Assembly: GCF_900110115.1 (NCBI RefSeq)
Contig: NZ_FOCM01000001.1
Span: 62,001 to 126,000, forward strand
DNA: 64,000 bases
DNA from: Palleronia pelagia
GTDB lineage: Bacteria > Pseudomonadota > Alphaproteobacteria > Rhodobacterales > Rhodobacteraceae
Direction of reading: 5' to 3'
The position numbers were made by a program, and so were the translations under genes. Each line of letters starts with the position of its first letter. Position 1 is the first letter of the stretch. The notes under the pieces are model-generated. The model did not search any database and had not been told where the DNA came from. It was given only the letters and a program-made list of their open reading frames with translations. This document shows, one piece after another, positions 27,664 through 36,356 of the stretch.

Positions 27664-29421
27664 ATGAGCGCATCCGACCAATCGGTGACCGAAGATACTC
27701 CCCGCCGCCGCTGGGCCTGGCGGCTGGCGGCTGCACTTGCGCTGGCCGCGGCGGTGTCTGTGGTGTGGTTCACCAACATCCTGCTGACCGAGCGTTTCAC
27801 CGAAAGCACCCGCAACCGGGCCGAGGTGCGCCTGGCGCTCTACTCGGGCAACCTGATGAGCGCGCTGCAGCGGGCAGGCGTCGTGCCGCTGCTGCTCAGC
27901 CGGGATCCGGCGCTGATCGGCGCGCTGACATCGAATGATTTCACCGCGACCAGCCAGCGCCTGATCTCGTATCTGGAAGAAATCGGTGCCGCGTCGTTGA
28001 TGTTGCTCGACCGTGACGGACGCGCGGTTGCCGCCACCGACCGGGCACGACTGGGATCGAACCACCGGCAGGAGCCCTATTTCATCAACGCCATCCGCGG
28101 CGACGGGACGGTCTTCTCGACCACACAGCGCGACAGCGGCGCCTTCGCCTTCAGCTATTCCCGGGCGATCCGCGTGGGCGGCAATCTGACCGGCGTGATC
28201 GTCGTTGGGGTGGACCTGCGCCAGTTCGAGGAAAGCTGGGCAGGCTTTTCCGACGCGGTCATGGTGACCAACAGTGAAGGTCAGATCGTGCTGGCGACGG
28301 AATCGCGCTGGCGCGGTCTGACCGAGGACGTGGCGCTGGAACGCCGGTCCGCGACGGGGGCGATCCAGCGGGCGATCCGCGCAACCGCCGACTGGACGGC
28401 ACTGCCCGCCGACGCCTACCTGTCAGGCGAGGCGGTAATGCGGCAGTCCACGCGCATCCCGTTCCAGGGATGGCGGATGACGAGTTTCACCAACTACGCC
28501 TCGGTGCGTGACCAGGTGAATGGCGTCCTGGCGATCGAGATCATGGCTTTCGCCCTTCTTATCGCCGCCGGATCCTTCCTGGCCGGGCGCAAGGCGCTCA
28601 GCCGGTCGATCTTTTTCCAGCGCGAGTCGGCTGAACTCCGCGCGTTGAACGGTGCCTTGCAGCGGGAAATCGCCGAACGCGAGAAGGCCGAAAAGAACCT
28701 CGAAGTGGCCGAGCAGACGGTGGCGCAGACCTCGAAACTGGCAGTGCTGGGCGAAATGTCGGCGTCGGTCAGCCACGAGCTGAACCAACCGCTGGCCGCC
28801 ATGAAGACGTATCTCGCCGGCGCGCGGCTGCTGGTCCAGCGGCATCGCCCGGACGAGGCGCTGGCGTCGTTCCGGCGGATCGACGACCTGATCGAACGGA
28901 TGGGTGCGATCACGCGGCAGCTGAAAAGCTATGCAAGAAAGGGCGGCGACGCGTTCGAGCCCATTGACCTGAGGGCGTCGCTGTCGGCCGCGCTTGCCAT
29001 GATGGAGCCGCAGCTCAAGGCGCGCGACGTGACGATCAGCCGGTCGGTGCCACCCGATCCGGTGCCCGTCATGGCCGACCGCATCCGGGTCGAGCAGGTG
29101 ATCGTCAACCTCCTGCGCAATGCCATCGACGCCACCAAGGACGCCAAGGCGCCACGGATCGAGCTGATCCTGGCCCACGGTGACAACGCGGTTTTGACCG
29201 TGCGTGATAACGGCACCGGGATTAACGATCTCGACGCCCTGTTTGAGCCGTTCTACACGACAAAAGCGCCGGGCGACGGCACAGGGCTGGGACTCGCGAT
29301 CTCCTCCGGGATCGTGGCCGACTTGGGCGGCCGCCTGACAGCCCGCAACGGTCGCGGGGGCGGCGCGGTGTTCGAGATGCTCCTTCCCAGCCTTGAGGGG
29401 GGCCGGGAAGCGGCGGAATGA
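27664..29421 (+). CDS. dctB: DctB-type sensor histidine kinase
   Basis: The 585-residue kinase has an N-terminal membrane helix (residues about 18-38), a periplasmic double-PAS sensor region (to about 290), a second membrane helix (LAIEIMAFALLIAAGSFLAG) and a coiled linker. The cytoplasmic core has an H-box SASVSHELNQPLAAMKT with His371, an N-box VEQVIVNLLRNAIDATK, then VRDNGTGI and the ATP lid FEPFYTTKAPGDGTGLGLAI. This is the DctB layout for sensing C4-dicarboxylates; the real ligand is not proven. It is followed after 13 bases by its response regulator. No dctPQM transporter is nearby. Confidence 0.88.
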   Translation: MSASDQSVTEDTPRRRWAWRLAAALALAAAVSVVWFTNILLTERFTESTRNRAEVRLALYSGNLMSALQRAGVVPLLLSRDPALIGALTSNDFTATSQRLISYLEEIGAASLMLLDRDGRAVAATDRARLGSNHRQEPYFINAIRGDGTVFSTTQRDSGAFAFSYSRAIRVGGNLTGVIVVGVDLRQFEESWAGFSDAVMVTNSEGQIVLATESRWRGLTEDVALERRSATGAIQRAIRATADWTALPADAYLSGEAVMRQSTRIPFQGWRMTSFTNYASVRDQVNGVLAIEIMAFALLIAAGSFLAGRKALSRSIFFQRESAELRALNGALQREIAEREKAEKNLEVAEQTVAQTSKLAVLGEMSASVSHELNQPLAAMKTYLAGARLLVQRHRPDEALASFRRIDDLIERMGAITRQLKSYARKGGDAFEPIDLRASLSAALAMMEPQLKARDVTISRSVPPDPVPVMADRIRVEQVIVNLLRNAIDATKDAKAPRIELILAHGDNAVLTVRDNGTGINDLDALFEPFYTTKAPGDGTGLGLAISSGIVADLGGRLTARNGRGGGAVFEMLLPSLEGGREAAE

Positions 29422-29434
29422 CAGGAGGTGCAGT

Positions 29435-30766
29435 ATGGCTGCGTCCATGAAAATTGCGATCATTGATGACGAACAGGACATGCGCCAATCGATCAGCCAA
29501 TGGCTGGCGCTGTCCGGGTTCGATACCGAGACATTCGGGTCCGCCGAGGATGCCCTGAAGGTGCTGGGGCAGGATTATCCCGGTGTCGTGGTCAGCGACA
29601 TCAAGATGCCCGGCATGGACGGCATGCAGTTCCTCAAGCGCCTGATGGGCGTCGATAGCGCGCTGCCCGTCATCATGATCACAGGCCACGGCGATGTACC
29701 CATGGCGGTCGAGGCGATGCGTGTGGGCGCGTTCGATTTCCTGGAAAAGCCCTTCAACCCCGAGCGCATGACCGAGCTGGCCAAGCGCGCGGTTGGCAAG
29801 CGGCGCCTGACGTTGGACAACCGCGCCCTGCGGCGCGAACTGTCGGACGGCACCGGCATCATGAAGAAGCTGATTGGCTCGTCCCCTGTGATGGAGCGTC
29901 TGCGCGAGGACATCCTTGACCTGGGCCAGGCTGACGGACACGTCCTGATCGACGGCGAGACCGGCACCGGCAAGACGCTGGTCGCCCACGCGCTGCACGC
30001 GGTCGGGGCCAAGGCGGGCCGCAAGTTCGTGCTGTTCTCCTGCGCGGGCCAGGACGAGGAAACGCTGACCGCTCATCTGTTCGGGGCAGGGGGCGAGGAC
30101 ATTCCGCTGCTGGAGCAGGCGCGCGGCGGCACACTGGTGCTGGAGGATATCGACGCGTTGCCCACGGGGTTGCAGGCGCGCCTTCTGACCTGGATGAACG
30201 AGCAGGGCACGCCGGCCGAGACGCGGCTGATCGCCATCTCGAACCTCAGCGAACAGGGCAAGACCTGCGAGGACGTGCTGCGCCCGGACCTCTACTATCG
30301 TCTCGCGGCGATGAAGATCACCCTGCCGCCGCTGCGCCAGCGTGGCGAGGATATCCTGACGCTTTTCGCCCGCTTCTCGGAGCAGGCGGCCGAGGAATAC
30401 GGCTGTGACGCGCCCGAGGTGAACGCACAGGAGGCCGCGCAGCTGTTGCAGGCGCCGTGGCCGGGCAATATCCGTCAGCTGATCAACGTGGCCGAACGCG
30501 CGGTTATGCAGAACCGGCGCGGCTCGGGAAAGATCTCGAGCCTGCTCATGGCCGACGAGAACGACGCCGAGCCGGGGATGACCACCGAAGGCAAGCCTCT
30601 CAAGGAGTATGTCGAGGCGTTCGAACGAATGCTGATCGACAACACGATGCGCCGCCATCGCGGCTCGATCGTCGCCGTGATGGACGAGCTGTGCCTGCCA
30701 CGGCGGACCCTGAACGAGAAAATGGCCAAGTACGGCCTGACGCGATCGGACTATCTCGGCGGCTGA
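29435..30766 (+). CDS. dctD: DctD-like response regulator lacking the GAFTGA motif
   Basis: The 443-residue regulator has a receiver domain (phospho-acceptor Asp55 in VVVSDIKMPGMDG), an AAA+ domain with Walker A GETGTGKT (174-181) and Walker B region GGTLVLEDID, and a C-terminal Fis-type helix-turn-helix (MDELCLPRRTLNEKMAKYGL). Sigma-54 activators carry GAFTGA between these motifs; here the segment reads HLFGAGGEDIPLLEQARGG, shortened and without it. It therefore probably cannot remodel sigma-54 polymerase and may act with sigma-70, as I recall for Rhodobacter capsulatus NtrC. ACAGGAGGTG precedes the ATG at 29435. Confidence 0.87.
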   Translation: MAASMKIAIIDDEQDMRQSISQWLALSGFDTETFGSAEDALKVLGQDYPGVVVSDIKMPGMDGMQFLKRLMGVDSALPVIMITGHGDVPMAVEAMRVGAFDFLEKPFNPERMTELAKRAVGKRRLTLDNRALRRELSDGTGIMKKLIGSSPVMERLREDILDLGQADGHVLIDGETGTGKTLVAHALHAVGAKAGRKFVLFSCAGQDEETLTAHLFGAGGEDIPLLEQARGGTLVLEDIDALPTGLQARLLTWMNEQGTPAETRLIAISNLSEQGKTCEDVLRPDLYYRLAAMKITLPPLRQRGEDILTLFARFSEQAAEEYGCDAPEVNAQEAAQLLQAPWPGNIRQLINVAERAVMQNRRGSGKISSLLMADENDAEPGMTTEGKPLKEYVEAFERMLIDNTMRRHRGSIVAVMDELCLPRRTLNEKMAKYGLTRSDYLGG

Positions 30767-31262
30767 TCCGCGCCCGATACACAGTAAATCCGTCGTGCGC
30801 CGGGTCCCCAAGGGTTGGGCCCGGGCGCGGGTGCGCACCCATGGGTTGTCGCGGATCGCGCATATTGTCGTTGTAAATCGGTCGCCATCTCCTCTATGAA
30901 GAAGGGTAGCGGATGACCGATGGACACATGTCCGTGTCGCCCCCTCGATTTCGCTGGCGGAGATCGACACCGGACAAACCGTGTGTCCCGGCAGACAGAT
31001 CTGGGCCGAGAGGCCCGTGATAATTCCGGCAAAGGATGCGTCCGCGCCGGATCCCGAATGGACGAGCGGAGCGCTGCTTCACTTGTCGGAGATGAACTGC
31101 GATGCGCCGCGCGCCTAGGACAGACCAGCCGATCATGGGGCCCATCGGGCGCCCCCGGCGGTCGCTTTGCGGCCCAGCCATCGCCCGTGACAGACAATCC
31201 GTGCCCCCATGCACAGCACCCCCGCAGGTCGCTGCGCCGCCCGGATTGCGGAATTTGGATTT
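30767..31262 (+). other. 496-base region without a gene: leader of rne
   Basis: No convincing gene lies here. Frames open across it are shadows without a ribosome site. The region contains GC-rich palindromic patches (GGGTGCGCACCC at about 30829-30840) that could end the dctBD transcript. A weak promoter-like pair also occurs: TTGTAA, then 18 bases, then TATGAA, near 30869-30898. A long 5' untranslated leader would fit RNase E, whose mRNA is autoregulated through its leader in Escherichia coli. Confidence 0.5.
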
Positions 31263-33956
31263 ATGGCAAAAAAGATGCTCATCGACGCCACCCACGCGGA
31301 AGAGACCCGCGTCGTGGTGGTGGACGGAAACAAGGTCGAGGAATTCGATTTTGAATCCGAGAACAAGCGCCAGCTCGCTGGCAACATCTACCTCGCAAAG
31401 GTAACGCGGGTCGAACCGTCGCTTCAGGCGGCCTTCGTCGATTACGGCGGCAACCGCCACGGCTTCCTGGCCTTCTCGGAGATCCACCCCGACTATTACC
31501 AGATCCCGGTCGCCGACCGCGAAGCCCTGCTGGCCGAGGAAATGGCCGAGGCCGAGGAAGAGGCCCGGGAAGAGGAAAAGCCCAAGCGTCGCAGCCGTAG
31601 CCGGAGCCGCGCCAAGGCCGCCGACACCAACACCGACGACGCCGTGACCAGCGCGGCCGCCGAGGGCGAGGGCGCGGATGCCGACGAACTGGCCGACGCC
31701 AAGACCGCCGCCGTCATCGACGGTGTGCCGGGCATGGACGTGGTCGACCTGACCGAGGACGACGACGGCGCCGATGCGCCCGGCGACGACGATGACGACG
31801 AGCCCAAGCCCTACGTCGCCGCCGACGATGCGTCCGAGCGGGACGACAACATCGAATCCGTCGCCGACGACGACACCCCGGACGACGTGCGCCCGCGCCG
31901 CAAGCCGCGCGCGAAGAAGTACAAGATCCAGGAAGTCATCAAGGTCCGCCAGATCCTGCTGGTGCAGGTCGTCAAGGAAGAGCGGGGCAACAAGGGCGCC
32001 GCGCTGACCACCTACCTGTCGCTGGCCGGCCGGTACTGCGTGCTCATGCCCAACACGGCGCGGGGCGGCGGCATCAGCCGCAAGATCACCAACGCCGCGG
32101 ACCGCAAGAAGCTGAAGGAAATCGCCACCTCCATCGAGGTGCCGAAAGGCGCCGGGCTGATTATCCGCACCGCGGGCGCCAAGCGCACCAAGACCGAGAT
32201 CAAGCGCGATTATGAATACCTGCAGCGCATGTGGGAGCAGATCCGCGCCCTGACGCTGCAATCCATCGCGCCCGCGCCGATCTACGAGGAAGGCAACCTG
32301 ATCAAGCGCTCGATCCGCGACCTGTACAATCGCGAGATCGACGAGGTGCTGGTCGAGGGCGAGGTCGGCTACCGCGTGGCCAAGGACTTCATGAAGATGA
32401 TCATGCCGTCCCACGCCAAGAACGTGAAGAATTACCACGACCAGATGCCGCTGTTCGCGCGTCACCAGGTGGAAAGCTACCTGGGCGGCATGTTCAACCC
32501 GACGGTCCAGCTTCCTTCGGGCGGCTACATCGTGATCGGCGTGACCGAGGCGCTTGTGGCCATCGACGTGAACTCCGGCCGGGCCACCAAAGAAGGCTCG
32601 ATCGAGGACACGGCCTACAAGACCAACATGGAAGCCGCCGAGGAAGTGGCGCGCCAGCTGCGGCTGCGCGACCTGGCCGGCCTGATCGTGATCGACTTCA
32701 TCGACATGGAGGATCGCAAGCACAACGCGAATGTCGAGAAGCACTTCAAGGAAAAGCTGAAGACCGACCGCGCGCGCATCCAGGTCGGCAAGATCAGCGG
32801 TTTCGGCCTGCTGGAAATGTCGCGCCAGCGCCTGCGCCCCGGCATGATCGAGGCGACGACCCAGCCTTGCCCGCATTGCCACGGCACCGGCCTGCTGCGC
32901 TCGGACGACAACGTGTCGCTCGCCATCCTGCGCCAGCTTGAGGAAGAGGGCACGCGCAAGAAGACGCGCGAGATCTGCGTGACGGCGCCGGTGGCCATCG
33001 CCAACTACCTGATGAACCACAAGCGCGACCACATCATCCAGATCGAGGCGCGCTATGGCATGGTCGTCCGGATCGAAGCCGACGCCACGCTTGTCAGCCC
33101 CGACTACAAGCTCGAGAAATTCAAGCAGCAGATGACCCGGCAGGTCGAGCAGACCGCCGCAATCGTGTCCTCGGCTTCGATGATGGACGAGCTCGACGCG
33201 GTGGACGAGACCAACGAGGTCATCGCAGACGAAGCCCCGGCGGCGAACGGGTCCGAGCCCACGCCGTCGCGCGCCGGATCGGATGACCCGGGCGAGGACA
33301 AGCCGAAGAAGCGCCGCCGCCGCCGTCGTCGCCGCAAGGGCGGAAATGGGGACGGGGCCGACAACGACAACGGCAACGGCAACGGCCAGTCCGAGACTCA
33401 GACTGCCGACGCCAAGTCCGGCGACCAGTCCAGGCAGGACGACGACGCCAAGGCGCCCGACAGCAATGGAGAGGCCAAGCCGGCCGACCAGAACGCGCAG
33501 GACGACGACGACTCGTCCGGTGACAAGCCCAAGCGCAAGCGGTCGCGTGGCGGCCGTCGGCGAAAGCCGGCCGATCCCGTCGCCTCGGAAGCCGCGGCAG
33601 AGACCGACGCGCCCAAGACCGACGATCAGACCGAGGTCGCCGCGCGGGCAGAGACCCCCGCCGCCGCACCCGTGGATGAAACGGCCAGCGACGACAGTGC
33701 GCCGGCCATGGATCAGCCCGTCTCGGACGAGGTGAAGGACCAGATCAGCGCGGACGCCCCCGTCGCGCCGCCGGTCGCGGAAAACGAGCCCGAGAGCCCG
33801 GCGCCCGTGGCTGAGACCAAGGCCGACGACGCGCCCGCCCCCGAGCCTGCGGATTCCGAGCCCGAGAAGGCCGAGCCGGCCATGGCCGATGCCGACCAAG
33901 GGTCCGACGAGTCGCAAAAGCCGAAGAAACGCGGTTGGTGGTCGCTGAGAAGCTAG
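31263..33956 (+). CDS. rne: Ribonuclease E
   Basis: RNase E is the central endoribonuclease for mRNA decay and rRNA/tRNA maturation. The 897-residue protein has the N-terminal start MLIDATHAEETRVVVVDG and a split S1 domain interrupted by an acidic insert (about residues 85-215, with repeated Asp/Glu). The DNase I-like catalytic core holds VAIDVNSGRATKEGS and LIVIDFIDMEDRKH, and the zinc link is CPHCHGTG. The last 270 residues are a disordered scaffold of Arg-rich and acidic blocks ending in KKRGWWSLRS, typical for degradosome binding. The ATG at 31263 gives the conserved N-terminus; no strong ribosome site is seen. Confidence 0.96.
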   Translation: MAKKMLIDATHAEETRVVVVDGNKVEEFDFESENKRQLAGNIYLAKVTRVEPSLQAAFVDYGGNRHGFLAFSEIHPDYYQIPVADREALLAEEMAEAEEEAREEEKPKRRSRSRSRAKAADTNTDDAVTSAAAEGEGADADELADAKTAAVIDGVPGMDVVDLTEDDDGADAPGDDDDDEPKPYVAADDASERDDNIESVADDDTPDDVRPRRKPRAKKYKIQEVIKVRQILLVQVVKEERGNKGAALTTYLSLAGRYCVLMPNTARGGGISRKITNAADRKKLKEIATSIEVPKGAGLIIRTAGAKRTKTEIKRDYEYLQRMWEQIRALTLQSIAPAPIYEEGNLIKRSIRDLYNREIDEVLVEGEVGYRVAKDFMKMIMPSHAKNVKNYHDQMPLFARHQVESYLGGMFNPTVQLPSGGYIVIGVTEALVAIDVNSGRATKEGSIEDTAYKTNMEAAEEVARQLRLRDLAGLIVIDFIDMEDRKHNANVEKHFKEKLKTDRARIQVGKISGFGLLEMSRQRLRPGMIEATTQPCPHCHGTGLLRSDDNVSLAILRQLEEEGTRKKTREICVTAPVAIANYLMNHKRDHIIQIEARYGMVVRIEADATLVSPDYKLEKFKQQMTRQVEQTAAIVSSASMMDELDAVDETNEVIADEAPAANGSEPTPSRAGSDDPGEDKPKKRRRRRRRRKGGNGDGADNDNGNGNGQSETQTADAKSGDQSRQDDDAKAPDSNGEAKPADQNAQDDDDSSGDKPKRKRSRGGRRRKPADPVASEAAAETDAPKTDDQTEVAARAETPAAAPVDETASDDSAPAMDQPVSDEVKDQISADAPVAPPVAENEPESPAPVAETKADDAPAPEPADSEPEKAEPAMADADQGSDESQKPKKRGWWSLRS

Positions 33957-33964
33957 GATCCGAA

Positions 33965-33990
33965 CGCGCCCGGCCCCCGTGCCGGGCGCG
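33965..33990 (+). terminator. Probable terminator of rne
   Basis: A perfect 10-bp stem (CGCGCCCGGC with GCCGGGCGCG) around a 6-base loop starts eight bases after the rne stop. The tail TGTCGTTCC is only partly T-rich, so termination may be incomplete and allow read-through into the MFS gene. Confidence 0.7.
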
Positions 33991-34011
33991 TGTCGTTCCA
34001 GGCCCCGCGGG

Positions 34012-35232
34012 ATGAACCCCGAGGCCGCCGCGCGCAACGTCGCGCTTTACCCGTGGTTCAAGTTCTTCCAGTCGCTTCTGTTCTGGCAGGCGGTCTGGTT
34101 TCTCTATTTCCAGTCCAGCCTGTCGGCCGCGGCAGCCGTGGCGCTCTATGCCGTCTACGATACCGCAACGCTGATCCTCGAGGTTCCGTCGGGCTATGCC
34201 TCGGACCGCCTGGGGCGCCGGCCGACACTGATCCTGGCCGCGGGATGCGGGGCGCTGGGATGCGGCCTGCTGGCGCTGGGCGGCGGGTTCGCCATCTTCG
34301 TGCTGGGGCAGGTGGCGCTGGGGGCGGCCGCGGCGCTTGCCTCGGGGACCGACAGCTCGTTCCTCTACGAATCCCTGCGGGCGCAGGGCCGCGGCGACCG
34401 GGTCGAGGCCGAGGAGCTCCGCGCTTGGCGATTCTCGTTCTCGGCGCTGGCGCTGGCGGCGGTGTCGGGCGGGGCGCTGGGCCTCGTGTCCTTCCCGCTG
34501 ACCTTCGGCCTGGGCGGCGTGGCCTTCGCGGCGGCCTGCTTGATCGCGTGGCTGTTCATCGAACCGCCGCACAGGGGGGCCGAGGCCGCCAACCCGTTGC
34601 CGGGCCTGCGCGCGGCCATCTCGCGGCCGGTGCTGGCATGGCTCTTCGCGCTGGCGGTGCTCATGTACGGCTACAGCCATATCCCCTTTGTCTTCGGCCA
34701 GCCCTTCATCCTGGACGCGCTGCGCCCGCTGGGCCTGTCCGAGGGCACGCCGGCCGTCAGCGGGGTGGTCACGGCGGTCATGATGGTGGTTTCTGTCGCC
34801 GCCTCTTGGGCCGCGCCGGGGCTGCGCCGGCGTTTCGGGCTGGCGGCGCTGCTGCTCTTGGCTTTCGGGATGCAGATCGGGCTGAGCGCGGTGCTGGCCG
34901 CCAGCGCCAGCGCGCTTGTCGTCGCGATCCTGTTCCTGCGGATGGTGCCGGATGCGCTGTCGACGCCCTTCATCCTCGCGAGGATCCAGCCGCTGCTCGA
35001 TGACCATACCCGCGCCACCTACCTCTCGGTGCAAAGCCTGGCCGGTCGCGCCCTGTTCGCCGCCAGCCTGTTCGTGGCGGCCGGCGCCAGTCCCGACACC
35101 GACAGCATGCGCCACGCCGAGATGCAGCCAATCCTTGCCGCCTATGCCGTGGCGGGCCTGATGTGTTGGCTGGGGCTCTTGCTGTGGGCGCGGCGGGTGC
35201 CGGTGGATCAGCCGGCCTTGCGCACGAAGTAG
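34012..35232 (+). CDS. MFS transporter
   Basis: The 406-residue protein has about twelve hydrophobic helices and the MFS loop signature between helices 2 and 3 (GYASDRLGRRPTLI). The start NVALYPWFKFFQSLLFWQAVWFLYFQ and the acidic FLYESLRAQGR segment occur in an uncharacterised MFS subgroup. The substrate is unknown. The ATG at 34012 avoids starting inside the rne terminator hairpin, where an upstream in-frame GTG lies. Its 3' end overlaps the convergent tusA-like gene by 25 bases. Confidence 0.82.
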   Translation: MNPEAAARNVALYPWFKFFQSLLFWQAVWFLYFQSSLSAAAAVALYAVYDTATLILEVPSGYASDRLGRRPTLILAAGCGALGCGLLALGGGFAIFVLGQVALGAAAALASGTDSSFLYESLRAQGRGDRVEAEELRAWRFSFSALALAAVSGGALGLVSFPLTFGLGGVAFAAACLIAWLFIEPPHRGAEAANPLPGLRAAISRPVLAWLFALAVLMYGYSHIPFVFGQPFILDALRPLGLSEGTPAVSGVVTAVMMVVSVAASWAAPGLRRRFGLAALLLLAFGMQIGLSAVLAASASALVVAILFLRMVPDALSTPFILARIQPLLDDHTRATYLSVQSLAGRALFAASLFVAAGASPDTDSMRHAEMQPILAAYAVAGLMCWLGLLLWARRVPVDQPALRTK

Positions 35233-35438
35233 TGCTGCGCGTCGTCGGTTTCGGATTGTCCCAACAACTCGTGGCCAGCTTCGGCGCAGAAATGTGGAAT
35301 GTCGACGATGGCCGCCGGGTCGTCCGCCTGCACGCGGATCACGGCGCCGGGGGCCAGCGCCTGCATCCGCTTGCGCAGCTTCAGCACGGGCAGGGGGCAC
35401 AGCAGGCCGCGCGCGTCCAGATCGTGGTCGAATGTCAT
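35208..35438 (-). CDS. TusA-family sulfur carrier
   Basis: The 76-residue protein has the TusA fold signature: LDARGLLCPLPVLKLRKRM, with the sulfur-accepting Cys in CPxP. This is followed by GAVIRVQADDPAAIVDIPHFCAEAGHELL. TusA proteins pass persulfide sulfur to tRNA thiolation, molybdenum cofactor synthesis or sulfur oxidation; which applies is unclear. It is divergent from ccdA, which handles thiol redox in the envelope. Confidence 0.9.
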   Translation of the reverse strand: MTFDHDLDARGLLCPLPVLKLRKRMQALAPGAVIRVQADDPAAIVDIPHFCAEAGHELLGQSETDDAQHYFVRKAG

Positions 35439-35531
35439 GGGCGCGACACTGCCGGGGGTGTTTCACTTTGTCCACGGGCTTGTGACGCTTGTGCGGATGA
35501 CGCGCTGCGCCCGCTGGGCTAAGCAGACCCC

Positions 35532-36284
35532 ATGCATGGATTCGACATCATCGATGCGAGCCTTCTGCCCGCGTTGCTGATCGCGCTCAGCGCGGGGCTG
35601 CTGTCGTTCCTGAGCCCCTGCGTGCTGCCCATCGTTCCGCCTTACCTGGCCTATATGGGCGGCATTTCCATGTCCGAGATCCAGGCGGGCACGGTCCAGC
35701 GACGCCGCGCGATGCTGCCCGCGCTGTTCTTCGTGCTGGGCCTTTCGACGGTCTTCCTGATCCTCGGGTTCACGGCGTCGGCCTTCGGCGCGTTTTTCCT
35801 GCAATATCAGGATATAATGACGAAGATCTCGGGTGCCGTGGTCACGATCTTCGGCCTGCACTTCCTGGGCCTTTTCCGCATCCCAATCCTCGATCGCGAG
35901 GCGCGGCTCGATGCCGGCGACCGCGGCGGCAGCGGGCTGGGCGCATACGTCCTGGGGCTGGCCTTCGCCTTCGGCTGGACGCCCTGCATCGGCCCGCAGC
36001 TGGGCGCGATCCTCAGCCTTGCCGCGTCCGAGGCCGACGTCGCGCGCGGCACGACCCTGCTGGCCGTCTATGCCGCCGGACTGGGAATCCCGTTCCTTCT
36101 GGCGGCCCTGTTCATCCAGCGGGCGATGGGCGTGATGAACCGGATCAAGCGGCACATGAAGGCGATCGAGCGGGCCATGGGCGCGCTGCTGGTCGTGGTC
36201 GGGGTCGCCCTGATGACCGGGGCCTTCACCGCCTTCTCGTTCTGGCTGCTCAACACGTTCCCCGGGCTGGCCCTTCTGGGCTAA
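35532..36284 (+). CDS. ccdA: CcdA-type thiol-disulfide transporter
   Basis: CcdA moves reducing power from cytoplasmic thioredoxin across the inner membrane for cytochrome c maturation and related thiol reduction. The 250-residue protein has about six helices and the two conserved redox Cys in FLSPCVLPIVPPYLAYMGG and FGWTPCIGPQLGAIL. The second helix block contains FFVLGLSTVFLILGFTA. The ATG at 35532 lacks a strong ribosome site. The following hydrolase gene begins 72 bases later. Confidence 0.93.
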   Translation: MHGFDIIDASLLPALLIALSAGLLSFLSPCVLPIVPPYLAYMGGISMSEIQAGTVQRRRAMLPALFFVLGLSTVFLILGFTASAFGAFFLQYQDIMTKISGAVVTIFGLHFLGLFRIPILDREARLDAGDRGGSGLGAYVLGLAFAFGWTPCIGPQLGAILSLAASEADVARGTTLLAVYAAGLGIPFLLAALFIQRAMGVMNRIKRHMKAIERAMGALLVVVGVALMTGAFTAFSFWLLNTFPGLALLG

Positions 36285-36356
36285 TCGTGGCGCTCCGCTA
36301 CTTATTGTTGCCCGATTTCGTTGCTATCCTTCGCCCAAGCACGAGGGATGTCGCCG

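Noticed and set aside
30894-34037. 1047-codon frame on the minus strand opposite rne
   Set aside because: The translation is a low-complexity Gly/Leu/Arg/His mix mirroring the acidic and Arg-rich codons of RNase E, with no ribosome site or family motif.
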